From Favolaschia claudopus (Eukaryota; Basidiomycota; Agaricomycetes; Agaricales; Mycenaceae): DNA of 64,000 nucleotides. A model generated the notes under the pieces. It searched no databases and had not been told where the DNA came from. It was given only the letters and a program-made list of their open reading frames with translations. This document shows, in pieces, positions 1-11,668 of the stretch. The stretch is from assembly GCA_037176885.1 (NCBI GenBank), contig JAWWNJ010000032.1, positions 1 to 64,000 of the forward strand. Direction: 5' to 3'. Numbering within the stretch: position 1 is the first letter of the stretch; each line of letters opens with the position of its first letter. A program made the position numbers and the translations under genes.

Positions 1-184
1 CGAGTTCACTCTTGAGGTAGGTGCAAGAACCGGGGGTGATGAAGTCATGCTTGGTTAATCTGACATTTTCCCGAATTGTGGTGAACCTATCGTCACGATT
101 TCCTCAACACGGGTCTCTAACTGGCCGAAACATAAACACATGTCAACACAATCAAAACTCCGAACAGCCTTACCAACAACCGTC

Positions 185-1186
185 ATGGCCAAATCCAACG
201 GACGTAACAAGACTCGACTGGCACTGGGCGAACTTGAAAATGAAGAGAGATTTCGGTATGTGTACTCACTGTATCCATTTGCTGAGACATGAGACAAGTT
301 GTACTGAACGCAGTCCGACTCGGGCCCATCGTAAAAGCAACGCTGCAAAACAGGCAACTGCAGAAGCGAAAAAAGAGCGTCGAAGGCAATATTACGCTAG
401 GGAGTGCGCAATTTGTTGCTTACTTACTACTTGCTTACGGACCGCTCCCAAGTGCGGAGAAAATCAGGGCAAAAAATCGCATTCACATAGCCCAAAAACG
501 GTCAGTTGTGATTATATATATTGGGTTCTATATCTAACTAAAGGGAGAGCGATCGCAAAAATGAAATGCTCAAGTTCCAAGCCGAGTCGAGCAGAGACGC
601 CGCAAGACCCGGAGCTTACTGCCGCTGAACTGGCTGCAACCGAAACCCTCGCCCAAATGCAGGCAGACCGAGCAGCACAGGAACTCGGGTTTCATGATCC
701 CCGTGGCAACTCACCGACATCGAGGTCCAGGGAGGAGATAGCTATTGATGAAGAGTGCGTATTCTATTGGATTCAGTGCAACCTCTAATTGGTACAGGAT
801 CTCGGCACTCTGGGAGGAAGGTGAGCGTCTTCGCGGATCTGATTCGGATGGTGAGGAGGAAACGGTGGAACTTGGGTGCGTCTTGGTCATTCTACGGTGT
901 CAGATGGAGTTTAAGAAGAAGATTGTCGATCAGAGAAAGAGCCAAGACCGATCGTAACCGCAATTCCTTAAGGTAAGGGGCTGAATCTGGTTTTTTGGAG
1001 ATCATTTACATCTGCCATCATCTGAACAGGGCACGGCAGCGTCGCCGATTGCTGCTCGTTCAAACATTGGGCCCCAGATCTTCATCTCGCCACACTCCAT
1101 CTCCTGACCCTCCGAGTCCAATTCCCAAGCAACGTTTACCGAGCCTCTACGACAAACTGTTCCGAGTCAATACGCCGCAAAATTGA
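185..1186 (+). CDS. Unknown basic protein with YYARD/AKNR repeat-like motif
   Basis: A spliced gene rebuilt from seven or more exons. The first exons are 185-255, 314-403, 453-500, 548-754 and one starting at 798; the last is about 1032-1186. The protein starts MAKSNGRNKTR and carries a basic stretch with QYYARDAEKIRAKNR followed by IAQKRA. From memory this pattern recurs in many small unannotated agaricomycete proteins, but I know no function for it. The C-terminal half is acidic, then proline/serine-rich, so probably disordered. Phases agree at all early junctions; the junctions between about 870 and 1030 are weak. It could be a nuclear protein because of the lysine/arginine clusters, but that is inference. 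Confidence 0.55.
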
Positions 1187-1380
1187 AGGGCGGAGTGGGA
1201 GGACGGACGAGCGGGCCGGTAGTTGTAACGGCCATGTGCAATGCGTGATGTGGACAACATGGTATCTTCCTGCGGGTTCTGTGAATCCCCAGAGGCTTGA
1301 TTCGGTAATCATTTGAGATAATAAATAGTACGTTTCCTCACATTCCTCATTCCTGTGCTTCCTCTGGTTATCGAATCAAT

Positions 1381-1684
1381 ATGAATGACGACGAGCACAC
1401 AGCAATTCACTCAAAGGCACACATTCGAGGTATTTGATCCGCTCCTCACACAATTTCAAACACTTACTAACCTGAAATTCATAGCGCGAGTTCTCGCCGT
1501 GCTTTGCAAACGCGTCGACCGCATCGAAATTAACATTCATCAACTGCAACGTCAGAGATTATACGCATGGGGGGGCCGGCGAGATGAGGTTGAGCGTTTG
1601 AATCGCCAGATGGAACGCCTGCTTGCCGCGCGTCGGCGAGCATTGACTTTACTTGGGATGATAAACACCGGTCAAATCAATTGA
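1381..1684 (+). CDS. Small unknown protein, helical and arginine-rich
   Basis: Two exons, 1381-1429 and 1485-1684. The intron has a clear branch site (TTACTAAC) and an ATAG acceptor. The product has 82 residues. After splicing, the second exon reads as an amphipathic, charge-rich helix with regularly spaced leucine, valine and isoleucine, and pairs of arginines near the C-terminus (about residues 60-70). I recognise no family. The start is the first ATG after a pyrimidine-rich stretch and leaves a short, open first exon. It sits among other small unknown genes on the same strand. Confidence 0.55.
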
Positions 1685-1712
1685 TGTCTCTTGCAATTTG
1701 ACTGCTGCTCCC

Positions 1713-2203
1713 ATGAGCGTTCTTGAATCTCCCCCCTTTGCTGGGAATCCGTTCAGCCCGGCAGAGGATAAAGCCTTGAAATTACGTTTGTGCTTCAATC
1801 TAGAATAATTGGCTTGTCTCACTGTTTTTCAGAGGCAATTCAGAGTCAAGGAAAACCAGCCACCGCTCGCCTACGCGAGTGGCTGGACTTCTATCAGCGG
1901 GGCATTCAACCCCCCACCGCCGCTCACGCCACCATTCCGGACTCGGATTCTCACAAGGCACGCGGTCATGCCGCACGCATTGCCGCCAAGAAACTGCGGT
2001 CTCAGCTCAATGGCCAGGCAAAATCTACCTCGACACGTCGACGCCGCAGAAATTCGACAAAGTCCCACTCAGCCGGGTCAGCCCACAAGGAAAATATCGA
2101 AAAGCGAGCGGGAAATGGGCAGGGAAGGAGTGCTGGGAAGGTTTTGAAGGCGGCCTATCTTCCCGTGCAGCGTCGGGGTGCTGTCTTCGCCTGTGTAAAT
2201 TAG
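1713..2203 (+). CDS. Small unknown basic, disordered protein
   Basis: Two exons, 1713-1785 and 1833-2203, joined by an intron with a GTTTGT donor and a strong polypyrimidine acceptor (TGTTTTTCAG). The product has 147 residues. The N-terminus (MSVLESPPFAGNPFSPAEDK) is proline-rich. The middle and C-terminus are rich in arginine, lysine and serine with several basic clusters, which suggests a disordered, possibly nuclear protein. No recognised domain. It lies only 28 bases downstream of the preceding small gene, on the same strand. Confidence 0.5.
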
Positions 2204-2402
2204 TCTGTGATTCTGTAACTGCGAACAAAATCGTACAAAATTGTTCATTCCAACTTCCCAACTTGGACATTATCCAAATTGGTCTTGACATCGGGACGTT
2301 CTCCCCGACATCACCGTCCATCAAGCTTCCATGATGACAATCAGGGAAGCAGTACACCTCCGAAAACGGACTTTGCTTTTTTGACCTCACCACTCCTTCA
2401 CC

Positions 2403-3696
2403 ATGCGCCGTCACCCAAATCGCCCTCGCCCTCGCCGTCCTGTCTCGCCAGTCTCGGTCTCTATCTCGCTTCCTGCCGATATTTGTCTTGAGGTCGCCCG
2501 CCTGAGTGAGCGCAATGCCCAAGTCGCTCTGTGTCAAGTCTCGAAAACCGTTTACTTCACCGTGCGGTTTCTCCTGTACCAAAATGTTTATGTGAGAGGG
2601 TCTGCGGCGAACGCACTGGTTGAATCTTTGGATAACAACTCGGATCTACCTCCCATGGTGCGTTTTTTTGCCGTACTTACTGGGTCTCGTCTATCTAACC
2701 GTCTCGCAGGTTGAAAGTCTTTTATTTGCGGATGAAACTGCGTTCGTCGACATCGCGCAGTGGGAGCGCGTCATTGTGCAGCTCAAGAACCTCTGGTTCT
2801 TGGGCATCGCTCCCCTCATCCCGCTACTGGCCTCCTGGATTCCCCGGCTCCGCTTTCGTCTCTCTTGCTTTGAATCCCTTACCACCGTATCCGGCGGGTG
2901 GTCGGATTTGCTCCACCAACAATCGTCCCTCAAACACCTTGCATTCGGGGACAGCTTTCACGGCCCCATTCCTACGTCCAAGGAGCTGCCGATACTGCAA
3001 AGTATTATCGCTCCCGGTCCGGTTATCACGCAATTCGCCCAACACCTTCGTTTCCAGCACCTTCGCTTTGACTACAATAAATATCTAGCCTCTTGGAACT
3101 TGATTCCATCGGAAGCTCTTGACTTCAGCGTGTCCCCTTCGAGAATCACAACCATCCGGATATCCGCCCCCGACCTCCTCATGTTACTTACTCACGGTGC
3201 GCAGAGTGTGCTGTCCTCGCTCGAACACATCGTTCTCGAGGAGAATCGTTGCTGGACTGACCATCTGTATACGAATACAACGTTGGTAAGTGTTTGAATG
3301 CTCCTTTATTTATTTCTTTTCTAAACGCGAACTCAGTTAACCTCAACGCTGGGGACCGTTGTAGCAAGGCTCGACGGCTCCTTTTCCCAGCTCAAATCCC
3401 TCGTTCTGCTGTGCGCATCCCAGCGGGGGCTCCAAGTGCGAACCCGTAGGTTGCTGGGTAGAGACGACGGGGATCACTTTGCGAACATTTTGAGCGCGGT
3501 GTGCTCTGCACCGGCGCTCCGAACGTTTCGTTTCTTCACAGCGAGTAGCAAGGATTCTTGGGAGGGATGGGGTACTGCAGAAGAAAGAAAGATTCGTTTC
3601 GAGGGTGTTGATTATTATGAGAGCTGGCGCGGGGGAGTGGAGGATTACGGCGACGAGTACGAGTATGTTTTGAATGAGTTTTGGGAAGATCTTTAA
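2403..3696 (+). CDS. F-box-like protein, paralogue 1
   Basis: Three exons (2403-2657, 2710-3285, 3337-3696) give 396 residues, all phase 0. The N-terminus has an F-box-like segment (LPADICLEVARLS, then QVALCQVSKTVYFTVRFLLYQNVYV, about residues 22-60), as in the large basidiomycete F-box-like families that use this helix pair to bind SKP1 in ubiquitin ligases. The rest is a leucine-rich helical and strand pattern typical of these proteins, without a clear repeat count. The next gene is a diverged paralogue with introns at matching places, so this is a local tandem duplication. The target is unknown. Confidence 0.75.
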
Positions 3697-3955
3697 TTCT
3701 AGCCATCAATTCTGGCTACAATTTTTTTCTGCTTTCGTTTCGAGTTAATCCGTACAACTGAATAATCTCATGCAATTGATATTTTTCTCGTTGAAGTTGT
3801 CGACGCGTGAATGGGTGAAAATGAGTGAGAAAAAGTGGTCAGGTGACCGTGTCATTGGTGCAGGTGACCGTGTACCCGATGTTTGATCAATCATCTTCGT
3901 ATCTACCACCGTCGCGCCTGTCGCTTCGTTTGTCTCGACCACCACCACCACCACC

Positions 3956-5160
3956 ATGAAGACACTTGATCTTGATCTCATTTTCGAGGTAGCGCGCTGG
4001 GGCGGCCATCCGGAAATGCTCGCTATTCTCCGACTTTCACGGACGACATACTTCGCGTTTCGATGCATGCTCTACAGGAAGATTGTTGTTAGTGGACGTG
4101 CAGCAAAGAGGGTGGTGAGAACTTTGGCTCACCGGCCCCAGCTTCAACCCATGGTATGTGAACACCACTTTCCCTTCATGTTGGTCGCCTTATTTCACCA
4201 AACTCAGGTCGAATGCCTCTATTTCGGTGTCGGATCGGCGGTTTATCAAGAACAATGGGAAGTGGTGTTCCCGGGCCTCGTCAATTTGACGGTGCTCGAG
4301 ATTTCACCCCTCATTCCTTCGCCGAGATGTCCCCTTCCTACACTTACTTGCCGACTCAACCATTTCACCTGCAATGGGAGCATCAGCACCACTTGGGCTG
4401 CATTTCTCGGCACTCAACATACCCTCGCCTCGATATTTGTCGACGGCGAGTTTGTTGGACCATTCCCTTCACCTCAGCAGATACCGTGGCTGAGGTCCAT
4501 CAAAGGACGACCCGCCGACATCGCTCATTTCTCGTCGCATTCTCTTAACGATCTCTGGTTCTCCACACACGGCACGAACACAGCGCCTCCTTTGCTTCCC
4601 GCCGACCTCACAAAATTCGGCAGATCGCCTTTTACGCTTCTGGTGATCCGCCTTTCCGCTCCCCAGCTCATTCAGCTTCTGGAAGCAGTCCCACGCGTCC
4701 TGCGCGTTCTTCGTCATATCGTGTTGGACGAAGACGAGTCTTGGTCCCGGTTTGTTCTTGAACGAGAAGCACCTGTACGTCTGTTCATGTCTCATTTCTC
4801 GTACTTGACACTGATAAAGTGTAGTCGTCAGCAGTTTTGAAGCGTCTGGCTATCCTACTCGGTCTCGGCGGTCGATTGCAATATCTGCAATCGCTGCTTC
4901 TTGTCTGCGCTCAGACACGCCGGCCGGGCGATTCCCGGCCAATATTACGCCGCTCGCAAGCTCCTCTTTTTGCGAAGTACATTGGTCGGTACTGTACCGC
5001 GCCGCAGCTTCACACGCTGAATTTTTTCGCGTTAAACGGCTACGCATGCTGGACGCACTGGCGTGAAAGTGCTGAGGTACTTGTTTATCAAGATATTGAT
5101 TTGGATGACCATTGGCCGCCCGCAGATTTACAGCAGCTTCAATATTCCAATGTTTTCTGA
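3956..5160 (+). CDS. F-box-like protein, paralogue 2
   Basis: Three exons (3956-4153, 4208-4774, 4825-5160) give 366 residues. The N-terminal F-box-like segment (LDLIFEVARW ... RLSRTTYFAFRCMLYRKIVV, about residues 5-43) matches the preceding gene, and so does the first intron, which in both follows a Pro-Met pair and is followed by VE(S/C)L. This supports tandem duplication followed by strong divergence. A run of CCA triplets lies directly before the start codon (about 3938-3955), a possible slippage-prone leader. The protein would be a substrate receptor of an SCF-type ligase if the F-box is functional; that is inference from the family. Confidence 0.75.
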
Positions 5161-5249
5161 TTTCTCTCCCCTCCACTGGTTCTCTCGACGTCTTCTGCAG
5201 TAGAAATACTCAAATATATGCTATCTCGCAAGCCCCGAACATAAAAATT

Positions 5250-6020
5250 GCGCAGGATCTGCCCAAATCAAGAACGGCGGTATATACCACCCCGGTTACG
5301 AATAATTCCGGTGAGTTCCATTCTTGTAGGCCACCTCCTTGAAACTGATCTCGTTTCTGGAGATCTACGATGACGCGTCTTGGCTGTTTTGGCCTAATCA
5401 AGAGTCGTGGTATACTGCATTAATTCCGGTGGGTTCACATTTTATATTTTGATTCTCCTTGAGTCTCCTCCCTCTTTCTCCGTTGGATATTTGTATACTA
5501 CTCTATCAAACCCTATCCTATCTATTCCCTCCTTTGCATACAAATGTACAAATGAAATCGTCCAGAATCTCCCAAATGACGAACGGTGGGGAATCAAGAA
5601 CGGTGGTATATACCACCCCGATTACGAATAATCCCGGTGTGTTCCATTCTCATAGGCCACCTCCTTGAAACTGATTTCCTTTGTGGAGATCTACGCTGGC
5701 AGGTCTTCGCTGTTTTGCCCAAATCAAGAGTGGTGGTATACTGCATTAATTCCGGTGCGTTCGCAGTTTGATTCTTCATTCTCTTTGAATGACCTCCCTC
5801 CCTACATACATGGTACCTCTCACCGTATTCTCATCCCATATCTACATAGCACTCTACTCTAGCCGTGCCTGAAAATGAAATTACCCGGACTCCGCCCAAA
5901 TCGAGAACATTGGAAATCAAGGAAGGTGGTATATACCACCCAGGTTACTAAAAATTCCGGTGTGTTCCATTGCATTTGCGACCTCCTTGAAACTGATTTA
6001 GTTTTGAGATCGCCACCGCA
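5250..6020. repeat. Tandem repeat, about 325-base period, roughly 2.4 copies
   Basis: A block with a perfect palindrome GGTGGTATATACCACC recurs: 5276-5291 (one mismatch), 5602-5617 and 5925-5940, spacings 326 and 323 bases. Flanking words recur in register: AATTCCGGTG, CCACCTCCTTGAAACTGAT, and GGTATACTGCATTAATTCCGG in mid-unit of the first two copies. Each full unit therefore holds two diverged half-units built on a GGTATA core. Copies differ by substitutions and the third is partial. Short open frames cross it but none looks coding. It may derive from a small palindromic transposable element. Confidence 0.8.
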
Positions 6021-6181
6021 CAATTTCTTCATCAGAATCAGTACGATCGTCGAGAACAAACGGTGCGTGGGCTCTCCGGGATCCAAATACGGTACTTCAC
6101 ATAGTCCTTAGGCTTTATCACTTTTGCACTCAACTTCAGTCCACGGCGACCCTTCCTTGCCTTCAAAACTGTGCGTAACCT

Positions 6182-6586
6182 ATGGACACCGGGAACGTCC
6201 GCAGACGGCGCCGCTTGCGTGAGTATCACATTTGAAATTTCGTGTCTGACAGGATTGACATTACAATTTGAATCTAGTTCGTCCAAGCGCGCCGATCATT
6301 ATCATGCGTGCGGAGACTCGGAGACGCCGCGTCCGTTCCGCTCCAACCCCAGGGGACAAGTTGGGCACCCTCGCAACGCCGGAAGCCGAAGAGGCGTGGT
6401 GTGCAGCCTTTGAATCCCTTCGCAAAGTATGTGTTCAAGTTTTCGAGGGCGCATAATGAAAACAACTACGAAAATTAGACTTTCCTTGAAAAGAAATCTG
6501 TAAACGACGCTACTGTCATTTCGGAGGCCACACAAGAGCCAATTTCCGTGGCTGGATCTTCAGGGAAGGGAAAGATGATTGATTGA
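6182..6586 (+). CDS. Small unknown protein
   Basis: Three exons (6182-6218, 6278-6426, 6479-6586) with consensus GTGAGT and GTATGT donors and TAG acceptors. The product has 97 residues with an arginine-rich N-terminal third (RRRRLLRP, then ETRRRRVR) and a helical acidic middle (EAEEAWCAAFESLRK). No domain recognised. The consistent phase across both introns is the main support. It lies just upstream of a KDZ transposase remnant and may belong to that element's remains. Confidence 0.5.
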
Positions 6587-6742
6587 TCGGGGTCTACAAG
6601 TCTCAATAAGTAACAATCATATCTACTTTTCCCTTCGCACTACTTGTACTTCCCCACCATGTTGTCCCCGTCAATGAGAACCAGTGCGCACCTCGTATTT
6701 CTCTGAATCTTTCGAGTTTCTACTGACCTGAATAACATTTAG

Positions 6743-7243
6743 ATGATCTCCAGCTTGGAGAACGTTATATCCCTCTGGATTTTACAGAGATGATGAAAGT
6801 TTTTAACGGCGAAGCTCAAATCACTCCTCTAATAATCACCTACGATTACTCGTGTCTTTTTGGACTTCCGATCACAGACGGCGAGCCTGTGGAACGTGCT
6901 TGGGCTGAGTCGATGCCATGCGCGGAGGTGAAGATGATGCCGGCGGGTTCACGACACTGCTTGTTGTGCGGAAAACGGGACTTGTATGTCGATCTTCTAT
7001 TTCTTGAGCCATGAGAATCTGACCACCACTTACCTTGACTTTAGACTTAAGTCAACCCGGCACACGCAGGAAATTTCGCGTTTGGTTGCACGCGAGTTCG
7101 TCGACTTGAGCATGGTTGATGATAAAGAGTTGCCGGATTTGCAAGAAATGAGCGATGACGATCAGATTTTGAGGGGAGTTCTGGACGCTGGCACGAAGTA
7201 TCTTTCGCCAGGTTGTATCTGTATCTTCAAGGCAAAATTGTAG
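6743..7243 (+). pseudogene. KDZ transposase remnant with internal deletion
   Basis: An open segment preceded by an intron-type acceptor (CATTTAG). It reads DDLQLGERYIPLDF, then LIITYDYSC, then jumps straight to TDGEPVERAWAE. In the intact transposases of this window these correspond to GDLQLGERYINMDY, VSYDIACQW and TDGEAPERGWAD, but about 60 residues separate the last two there. So the catalytic core has an in-frame deletion, and the N-terminal CxC2 half is absent. The downstream coding piece (7047-7243) is acidic and not conserved with the intact copies. This is a dead copy, or less likely a domesticated fragment. Confidence 0.65.
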
Positions 7244-7483
7244 TCGGTACTCGAAAATGTAGTGCGCTCGCTGAAATTGTTTTGATTAGAAATGGACTTG
7301 ATAAGATAAAACAGAGCCGGGGCCGGATAGCCGGATTACCGTGCGTGACTCTGTTTGGTTTGTGATGCACTGATCCTCTCATGTCTCCTCGCGCTGGCGC
7401 GCAGGATCAGGGGGCTGGTGCCCTGACGACTCACTCCTTGGCTTCTCCTGCTCGCTCTCCCCGGATTCCTTCGACTCAGGCCC

Positions 7484-10400
7484 ATGAACAAGCGTAGACG
7501 CGTCACCACAATCAATTTCAGTCGATCGATAGATGAAGATCCTTCGTCGACGACAACACCTCTCCCTTTGACATCCAGCTCTTCGACTACGGAACGAAAA
7601 GTACTATTTGAGAAGACCACTGTGGCTAGTGATGGTCGACTCCGCCGCGAAAGGGGGCTCGTGGCCTTGCAGACGCTTGACGACCACCGACCAACGACAC
7701 AAGGCGATGTACCAAGAGTCGCCGACCCCATCTACGAGCTGTACTCAGGGGTAGATCCTGGTGATGTGGTGGATGAAGGAGACGAGATACCACGAGACCT
7801 TCGCCCTTCGGTGCGTGCAATCTCGCTTTATTGAATATATACTTACTAATACCACATCCCAGGACAATCCCCTGGCACAGTGGACAGAGGATCTTCGCCA
7901 AATCTATCTGGAAGAGATTCTTCGTCTCGAAGGGCGGGGAGATCATACCTACTCACACTGTCGCCGTTGCGGGGACGGATCTGCCGAGTTTCGATGCTGT
8001 GATTGTCTGGGTGGAGGTGAGCTGCTATGCGCCGCCTGCACCAAAGACGGTCATCAGCAGATGCCGTTTCATAGGATTCAGGTACGTTTTTTAGTCTCTC
8101 TTGCGCTACATCGAGTAACGGAACCGATTTCAGCAATGGACGGGGACGACGTTTCGGCGCATAACCCTCAAGCAAATGGGCCTACGTATTCAGCTCGGTC
8201 ACTGGCACTCACCCAGAGGAACGACATGTCCTTTGCCTGAAGCAGCGGCGGGCGACGATTTCGTTATCGTCGATAATCTCGGAGTTCACCACGTAGCCTT
8301 GGATTATTGCGGCTGCGGGCAAGGAGGGCTGCGTACTGTGCAGCTCTTGCGAGCCCAAATCTGGGGAGCGACCACCACCAATCCGAGAACAGGGGCCACA
8401 TTCTCCGTCTTGCGACGATTCCAGCTTCTCTCGTGCGAATCCAAATGCTCCGTGCTCGAATTTTACCAAACTTTGGCCCGTGAAACGGATAACCTTCACT
8501 TCAAGAAAGACACAGTGAGTTGATTTTACCAGATTTGTTAGGTCAATGGATTCTGACGCTAATGATACAGGTTCGGTACAACGAGTTTATGCGGATGACG
8601 CGCGAGTGGCGTAACATCCGCATGCTTAAGAGGGCTGGACGGGGTCATGAATCCGACGGAATCGCGAAGACAGAGCCTGGCGCATGCGCGCTTCTGTGCC
8701 CCGCCTGTCCGCACCCGGGGAAAAACCTACCGCCAAACTGGGAGAATGCATCTCCAGAATCACAGTACGTATTTGAGTTCAAATCCGAGCGGGTTAATCT
8801 GAAATTTGTCCCAGATTCATCTATGCGTTATTCGTTGCGATCGACGCGAATTTTCGTCTGAAGCGCAAGGACGTATCGACCGAGGAGAGGGACCCCGGGC
8901 TGGGGAATGGCTGGGCTTTCATGTGCGATGTAAACGCTTACATGGAGCACGTTCGTAAGCATTGGAATTTCAAGCAGGATGTAAGTGAGCTTCTCTGTTT
9001 TCCTCCCGATCTGCACATTCTTAACGAGCGCAATAGCGATCCCACTGCGTAGCCCACGACGCTGTCGATAAACCAGATCGGGAGGCCCGTGGTACCGCGT
9101 CATCCGGTATCGGCGCGGTCGACTGCGCTCGACACAATATGAAACGGCCGTGTGCGGTGGGAGATCTCCAGCTAGGAGAGCGGTAAGGAATAGCCATATT
9201 GATTAGTTGACCAACATGTCTTACATTTTAACAGGTATATCAATATGGACTATATGTTCTTTCGCAGCATCGCTGGGTCGTCGCTAACGCGATTTGTCGT
9301 CTCCTACGACATCGCCTGCCAATGGCACATCCACCTTTTGGAGCGACTCACCCACTACAACGACGATGCCCTTTCAATGGACGGTACCGGTAAATTCATC
9401 ACCTTCCTCGTCCCAAAGTTCCACCTGCCCGCCCATATCGAAGACTGTAACCTCAAATTCTCATTCAACCTCACGCGCGATGTTGGCCAGACGGACGGCG
9501 AGGCTCCCGAGAGGGGCTGGGCGGATGCAAATCCTATGGCCCGCAGCACCAAGGAAATGGGGCCCGGCTTCCGACGCGACACCCTAGACGACTACTTTAA
9601 CGATGTCAATCACAAAAAAATCATAGCGCTTGGTAAGTTTCTTGTTTCTGCGCTACAGTTTGATCTAACGGATGGCGCGCAGGATACACGCTGAGAAGAA
9701 AGGTAGAGCGAGCGGTGCCTGAGATGGTCAGGACGAGGGAGGCATGGGCGGATATGGACGAGTCGGTTGGGTCGGCAGTGGTGGAGACTTGGACGGCGAT
9801 GGCGGTGGAATGGGAGGCAGATGTGGACGCCCCCAATCCGTTCGCGACGATTCACAAAGACAAGCACATTGCCAAGGTTCGCGAGGAGCTTGCCGCTGAG
9901 GCAGCGCAGCGCGAACAAGCAGGCATGGAGGACCAGGGCGCCATACGAGGCGATATGCACATAACCGAGCTCATAGCGATGGGTCTTCAGCTGGAGCATC
10001 AGCAGTAGGTTTTTTCTTTCATTTTTATCAGTGGCTTTTCCTGATTTTGATTCAAAGACGAATCCTTGCCTCCGACGTCGCTTCCACCGGCCTCCACCCG
10101 ACAGACGGTCAGCGGCGAGCGATGACGGAACGCACAAGCAAGCTGCGTCGCAAGATAGTCGCGTGGATCGACATTCAAACCAAGTTCTTCCCCGGCCTGG
10201 CCCACATCCGCGAAAAGGAGGATGAGGCACGTCGCCTAGCCGCTACGGCAAAACGCACCACCATTCCTGGTGTTGCTGTCCCCGACATAACGCTATGGCT
10301 ACCCTCCGCCATCATTGTTGAAGCGGGGGGGAACACAGTGCGCGTCGAGCCGAAAGTCTTCGAGCACGAGTATCGGCTGCGGGTGGGGCAGGCCTCCGAG

Positions 10401-11279
10401 GCGCTGCACGAAGTCCGCCGGCTTCTCCTCGTCCGCACCCACCTCTACAAGCTCAAAGATGCGCATTCGAGGGGGGTGCGGGCCAATACGCGATCGAATG
10501 ACAAGATCACGGCCCTGAACGAGCAGGTGAAGCGTGCAGCTGCAACGTATCGCGTAGCGCGTATGGCGCTGGTATATCTCGGGCGGGAACTGGGGCGGAA
10601 GGAGTGGGAATGGACACTGCAGGAGCTGCGGGAGGAGGATGTGCGGGGCTTGCCCCAGGCGATGTTTCATGACCCGGAGCGGAAGAAGCGAAAGAGGAAG
10701 AAGAGTGGGAGGAAGGAAGCGCGGCCGCTTTCGTGGATCTGGATGGCGCGAGGTGAGAAATGGAATCCAGGAGATGATGTGGCGATGAATGAAGGTCAGC
10801 ATGACATCCCATCCTTCCCGCCTTTTCTGATTTTTGCGCTCTCATCAGCTGTCCGAATCGAGTGGGCGAAGACGCGCGCACGCGCCTTACGCTGGCAGGA
10901 AGAAGTCACCCTCCTCGAGGAGGAGATGCGGCGTACCTTGCAGTATCTGCAGTGGCGGTCCGATTGGTGGAAGCAGCAGATCGGTCGTCGAGGACTTGCA
11001 GACGGTCCACAGCTTGAAGGCGAGACCTCCTACGCGCTACGACAGGCAGCAATTCAAAGTACTTTGGCGGAGGGATTTACGAAGGAGTGGAGGGGTTTGG
11101 ATGAGCTGATTCGAGGAGGACGTGCCGGGGAGCTGGTGGATGGAGCTGGAGAAGCACCGGGGACAGCTGCTGCTGCTGCGGATTCAGACGAGGAGAGCGA
11201 AGAAGAGGACGAGGCCATACTGGCTCTGCCCGCACGCCCCATCAACCCTTCTTATACGGACGAAATCTTGACAATGTAG
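7484..11279 (+). CDS. KDZ transposase with CxC2 cysteine cluster, copy 1
   Basis: Ten exons: 7484-7810, 7863-8081, 8134-8514, 8571-8764, 8815-8980, 9037-9182, 9235-9632, 9683-10004, 10058-10794 and 10849-11279 give 1,106 residues without a frame break. An N-terminal basic start (MNKRRRV) and acidic linker lead to a CxC2-type cluster (HCRRCGDG, FRCCDCLGG, LCAACTKDGH, about residues 135-170). The KDZ core follows: DANFRLKRK near 385, SYDIACQW near 500, TDGEAPERGW near 565, carrying the candidate acidic catalytic residues. A long basic C-terminal helical region ends in an alanine- and acid-rich tail. These proteins move Kyakuja-Dileera-Zisupton DNA transposons. Because all exons are open, this copy may be active or recent. 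I did not find terminal repeats. Confidence 0.9.
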
Positions 11280-11668
11280 TCCTTATTTTCACGCTGCGGT
11301 ACGCGACAGTATCTACAGATGTATTCCTTTTTTTGTAGATTTTATGCTATTTTTTTAACTACCTATCGAGCTCATCGTGCTCGACGGCGCCAAGCGACGG
11401 TCGAGACCGTTGGCCAAATACATGCAAATTTGATGATATTTACGTATCTACTTGTTCGCTCTTGTTCGCTGCCCTCCACGACGACGACGACTGCGAGCTC
11501 ACTGTTGACGGTAAGCCTACCCCCTGCCCAAGCACTCTAAGGTAGTATACTAAAATTCACTCTAAAGCTCTGGTTTGATTCCACCACGCACCATTGGTAA
11601 TTAGAGCGGGTGGTATACCATCCCCCCATAATAAGGTGTTCGTTTCTCGACTTAGCCCCTTTTACTAG

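Noticed and set aside
1809..2147. Alternative frames over the small basic gene at 1.7-2.2 kb
   Set aside because: They lack an upstream exon in phase, and the spliced model explains the region with one ATG and one stop.
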